A stretch of DNA of 8,830 nucleotides, taken from positions 1 to 8,830 of the forward strand of contig JAGLKH010000291.1 of the NCBI GenBank assembly GCA_023141985.1, read 5' to 3'. Under the pieces are notes generated by a model. That model had not been told where the DNA came from. It did no database searches and worked only from the letters and a program-made list of their open reading frames with translations. This stretch comes from Flavobacteriaceae bacterium (GTDB taxonomy: Bacteria > Bacteroidota > Bacteroidia > Flavobacteriales > Flavobacteriaceae). Shown piece after piece: positions 6,694 to 8,830 of the stretch (its first letter is position 1; each line of letters begins with the position of its first letter). The position numbers were made by a program, and so were the translations under genes.

Positions 6694-7107
6694 TTATGGT
6701 GTTTTTTGTAACTGTATATTAAGGTTTGCCAGCATAATTAATTCCGATTTGTTTTTCCCGGAAAAACTAGAGGCAATTGCACCTGCTGTTTTCATGATTA
6801 ATTGTTTTATTTTATCATTAAAGAGATGTTCATTATTCTTTTTAAATACAATGAAATCATCAAAACAAGCTTTTGCATTATATTCTCCATCATTGTTTAA
6901 CCAATCAAAAACAATATCAATTTGATAGGCAGTAGCTGTACCAAAACTATCTTTAATATCATCAACTAATAACCATTCAGCTTTAATAATCTCTTTTAAA
7001 GTATTGTATTCTACTTCTCTTACATTTCTGTCTGCTGCAGCAATAGCGTAAAATAGTTTGCCAAGATTTCGATAAAAATTAATGCTTATACTTTTTGTGT
7101 TTTCCAT
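6694..7107 (-). CDS. TerB-like (tellurite-resistance-type) helical protein
   Basis: The 137-residue protein is mainly alpha-helical. LFYAIAAADRNVREVEYNTLKEII (18-41) resembles the acidic first motif of TerB-type domains, where an A-A-A-D-G-x-V-x-x-x-E pattern binds a divalent metal; here the Gly is Arg27 and Val29 is kept. The end IASSFSGKNKSELIMLANLNIQL resembles the last helix of the same fold. No signal peptide or membrane segment is seen. TerB-like proteins occur in stress and membrane-linked systems, but no TerC, TerD or TerA partner is present, so a tellurite function is not implied. It is the first gene of the DUF302-thioredoxin unit. The family call is by motif resemblance and is moderate. 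Confidence 0.6.
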   Translation of the reverse strand: MENTKSISINFYRNLGKLFYAIAAADRNVREVEYNTLKEIIKAEWLLVDDIKDSFGTATAYQIDIVFDWLNNDGEYNAKACFDDFIVFKKNNEHLFNDKIKQLIMKTAGAIASSFSGKNKSELIMLANLNIQLQKTP

Positions 7108-7167
7108 GTATATATTAGTTTTTAATATTCAAAAGCTTCATTTTTAATTAAGCTACATTTTGTTCTA

Positions 7168-7175
7168 CAAAATTA
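7168..7175 (-). promoter_or_regulatory. -7 element of the TerB-DUF302-thioredoxin operon (TAATTTTG)
   Basis: On the minus strand TAATTTTG is an exact match to the Bacteroidota -7 consensus TAnnTTTG. The start site would be near 7164, giving a leader of about 57 nt before the ATG at 7107. No -33 TTTG lies at the normal distance; instead a TGAT-N4-ATCA dyad is centred 33 bp upstream of the element, as expected for an activator-dependent promoter. Confidence 0.5.
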
Positions 7176-7198
7176 ATAGCTTTCTTTTAATTTAATAA

Positions 7199-7210
7199 TG
7201 ATATAAATCA
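7199..7210 (-). promoter_or_regulatory. CRP/FNR-type operator upstream of the TerB-DUF302-thioredoxin operon
   Basis: TGAT-ATAA-ATCA is a 4-bp-arm dyad with the FNR-type 4-bp spacer, in the 204-bp divergent region. Its centre is 33 bp upstream of the centre of an exact TAnnTTTG element, so near -41 from the inferred start site. It is about 107 bp from the histidine kinase start and has no matching -7 element in the plus direction, so I assign it to the minus-strand operon. Confidence 0.55.
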
Positions 7211-7311
7211 GTTATCAATCTAATACAATAAATTTGAATTTTTAATATAATAATTGCTAAATGACTTAAGTTAATGTTGTATCTTACATATATTTCCAAA
7301 ACGTTATCTTA

Positions 7312-8556
7312 ATGTTTCAAAAAGACCTAGATATTTTTAATGTTTTATTTGAAGCGGTCTCCGAAGGCGTCATAGTAGTTGATAAACATCAAAACATTGT
7401 AGCTACAAATACATCCGTCGAAAACATGTTTGGTTATAACAAGAAAGAGCTTATTAACAAACACCTTAATATTTTAATCCCAAAAAAATATCATCCAGGC
7501 CATGGTGCACAGTTTAGAGGGTTTTTAAACCAAAATGAAAGTAGGCAAATGAGTCAAGAAGGTAATCTATATGGCGCTCATAAAGACGGTAACATTTTTC
7601 CAGTAGAAATAGGTTTGAATCCTTTTGATATAAATGGAAAAACTTATGTTTTGGCACTTATTGTAGATATAACTATACGTAAACAACAAGAGCTGGAGAT
7701 AAATGAATTAAATGCACATTTAGAGGAGAAAGTTATAGAACGAACAAAAGAGTTGGGAGATCTTGTTAACAAATTAAAAGTAGTAAATCTTGAGCTTGAT
7801 CTAGAAAATAAAAAGCACATTGAAGTAGAAAATATAATTAAAAACGCCCTTGAAAAAGAAAAGGAACTCAACGAATTAAAAACCAAGTTTTTATCATTGG
7901 TGTCTCATGAATTTAAAACACCTTTAAGCGGAATACTAACCTCTACAATATTATTAGGTAAATACGAATTGTCCGAACAACAAGAAAAACGCAACAAGCA
8001 TATAAAAATTATAACTAATAAGGTGCAATACCTTAATAATATTTTAAATGACTTTTTATCTGTCGAAAAATTAGAAACAGGAAAAGTGAATTATAGCTTT
8101 AAAACATTTAAGTTAAGCAAGATTATTAATGAAGTCCTTTATAACTATAATATGTTATTAAAGGAAGGGCAGAAAATTAATTACCCGGAAAATATTGATG
8201 AGATATCCTTATTTCAAGATGAAAAAATTGTGGAATTAATCCTATCAAATTTAATAAATAATGCCATTAAATATTCCCCTGAAAACTCAATTATAGATAT
8301 TGTTATTAATCAAAATGATGAATTTGTTTTTTGTAGTATTAAAGACCATGGGATTGGAATACCTTTAAATGACCAAAAGAGTATATTTAACCGTTATTTC
8401 AGAGCAGAAAACGCATTATCCTTACAAGGCACAGGAATTGGCCTAAATATTGTAAAAGGCCATTTACAAAATTTAGGGGGTTCTATACATTTTGAGAGCG
8501 AAGAACATAAAGGTTCAACATTTACCATTACAATACCAAATAAAGTAAGATTGTGA
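7312..8556 (+). CDS. Soluble PAS-domain sensor histidine kinase
   Basis: The 414-residue protein has no signal peptide or membrane helix, so it senses a cytoplasmic signal. Order: PAS domain about 6-123 (FEAVSEGVIVVDKHQNIVATN, GYNKKELINKHLNILIP, KDGNIFPVEIGL, ending ALIVDITIRK), a coiled coil about 125-190, then the HisKA domain with SHEFKTPLSG and phospho-acceptor His199. The HATPase domain has N-box NLINNAIKYSP (Asn317), G1 DHGIGI (345-350), F-box IFNRYFR (358-364) and G2 GTGIGL (373-378). All catalytic motifs are intact. Within the PAS domain, His64 (HPGHGAQF) aligns, without gaps up to the KDG motif, with the haem-ligand histidine of Bradyrhizobium FixL as I recall that sequence. Many non-haem PAS domains share this His, so haem binding is only possible. 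It overlaps the response regulator gene by 4 nt. Confidence 0.92.
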   Translation: MFQKDLDIFNVLFEAVSEGVIVVDKHQNIVATNTSVENMFGYNKKELINKHLNILIPKKYHPGHGAQFRGFLNQNESRQMSQEGNLYGAHKDGNIFPVEIGLNPFDINGKTYVLALIVDITIRKQQELEINELNAHLEEKVIERTKELGDLVNKLKVVNLELDLENKKHIEVENIIKNALEKEKELNELKTKFLSLVSHEFKTPLSGILTSTILLGKYELSEQQEKRNKHIKIITNKVQYLNNILNDFLSVEKLETGKVNYSFKTFKLSKIINEVLYNYNMLLKEGQKINYPENIDEISLFQDEKIVELILSNLINNAIKYSPENSIIDIVINQNDEFVFCSIKDHGIGIPLNDQKSIFNRYFRAENALSLQGTGIGLNIVKGHLQNLGGSIHFESEEHKGSTFTITIPNKVRL

Positions 8557-8830
8557 AAACTATATTATTAATAGAAGATGATGCTGTTTTAAGAGAAAAC
8601 ACAGTAGAATTATTGGAGTTATCTAATTATAATGTAATTATAGCACCACATGGAAAATCTGGTGTATTCATGGCAAAAGAATATTTACCCGATATTATTG
8701 TGTGTGACATTATGATGCCTGAATTGGATGGTTACGGTGTTTTAAAAGCACTTACTAAAAATGAAGACACAAAGCACATTCCTTTTATATTTTTATCTGC
8801 AAAAACAGAGCACAAAGATGTTAGAAAAGG
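8553..8830 (+). CDS. Response regulator, receiver domain (partial at right edge)
   Basis: Translation starts at a GTG that overlaps the kinase stop as GTGA (8553-8556). No ATG lies nearby, and the peptide reads (M)KTILLIEDDAVLRENTVELL from that codon. The 92 complete codons show the receiver features: acidic pair Asp9-Asp10, phospho-acceptor Asp52 in CDIMMPELDG, and the switch Ser82 in FIFLSAKTE. The conserved Lys of beta5 and any output domain are beyond the window, so whether it binds DNA is unknown. The overlap implies translational coupling and makes it the cognate partner of the PAS kinase. The receiver is closest in style to Bacteroidota regulators encoded beside PAS kinases. Confidence 0.9.
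   Translation, partial: MKTILLIEDDAVLRENTVELLELSNYNVIIAPHGKSGVFMAKEYLPDIIVCDIMMPELDGYGVLKALTKNEDTKHIPFIFLSAKTEHKDVRK

Larger units (their letters stand above)
7108..7311. other. Divergent intergenic region between TerB-like gene and histidine kinase gene
   Basis: This 204-bp AT-rich region holds the minus-strand operator and -7 element listed separately. For the plus-strand kinase the best -7-like strings are TAATGTTG (7272-7279) and TATATTTC (7289-7296), each with one mismatch to TAnnTTTG. Neither has a -33 TTG at normal spacing, so the kinase promoter stays undefined. No small gene or RNA structure was recognised. Confidence 0.4.

Noticed and set aside
6694..7107. Tellurite-resistance operon or TerB-centred phage-defence system
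   Set aside because: Only one TerB-like gene is present; no TerC, TerD, nuclease, helicase or other defence partner is seen.
7262..7273. TGAC-TTAA-GTTA, a near palindrome upstream of the kinase gene resembling a TGAC-N4-GTCA CRP-like site
   Set aside because: One arm has a mismatch and the distance to the nearest -7-like string (25 bp) does not match the other three promoters. Could be an operator, but the support is too thin.
7379..7392. TTGAT-AAAC-ATCAA, a perfect match to the E. coli FNR consensus, inside the kinase gene
   Set aside because: It lies in codons for Val-Asp-Lys-His-Gln, about 70 bp after the start codon, and has no TAnnTTTG-like element 33 bp away on either strand. Best explained by codon use; it also shows that the dyad alone can arise by chance.
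7644..7886. 80-codon open frame on the minus strand within the kinase gene
   Set aside because: It mirrors the coiled-coil coding region and is rich in Ser and Phe, as expected from the reverse complement of Lys/Glu-rich codons.
1..8830. CRISPR array, tRNA/rRNA genes, insertion sequences or phage genes
   Set aside because: No regularly spaced repeats, no tRNA-like CCA-ended cloverleaf, no transposase motifs and no terminal inverted repeats were seen while reading both strands.

Overview
The window is about 30% GC and its coding style (Bacteroidota-type -7 promoter elements, a lipoprotein periplasmic adaptor, a LytS-type kinase tail, FtsX/MacB-type permease) points to a marine or host-associated Flavobacteriaceae-like member of the Bacteroidota. 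This assignment rests on protein style and composition, not on a marker gene.

Layout. The left edge holds the last 44 codons of a plus-strand LytS-type sensor kinase (1-135). A convergent intergenic region follows, with a strong hairpin that probably terminates transcription from both sides (263-311). From 329 to 7107 every gene is on the minus strand and falls into three units (in transcription order): (i) TerB-like protein, DUF302 protein and thioredoxin, 7107 down to 6003, with 2-nt gaps; (ii) exported WG-repeat-like protein, CDP-alcohol phosphatidyltransferase and membrane-anchored YaeI/YkuE-like metallophosphoesterase, 5921 down to 3442; (iii) a three-gene export system of lipoprotein HlyD/MacA adaptor, FtsX/MacB-type permease and LolD/MacB-type ATPase, 3348 down to 329. 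Divergent from these, on the plus strand, a soluble PAS histidine kinase (7312-8556) overlaps by 4 nt a response regulator that is cut by the right edge (8553-8830).

The most notable observation is regulatory. Each of the three minus-strand units is preceded by a dyad TGAT-N4-ATCA, the core and spacing of a CRP/FNR-family (FNR-type) operator. In each case a Bacteroidota-like -7 element (TAATTTTG, TACTTTTA, TATTTTTA) lies 33-34 bp downstream, centre to centre, which puts the dyad near -41, the class II activator position. None of the three has an obvious -33 element. The simplest reading is that all nine minus-strand genes belong to one CRP/FNR-type regulon.

The PAS domain of the divergent kinase aligns without gaps to the stretch of FixL that carries the haem-ligand histidine (His64 here), although the FixL regulatory arginine is not conserved. 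A locus responding to oxygen or redox state, combining thiol chemistry (thioredoxin), envelope lipid work and an envelope export pump, is therefore a reasonable but untested hypothesis. No RNA genes, CRISPR arrays, insertion sequences or phage genes were seen, and no gene-free stretch exceeds about 205 bases.
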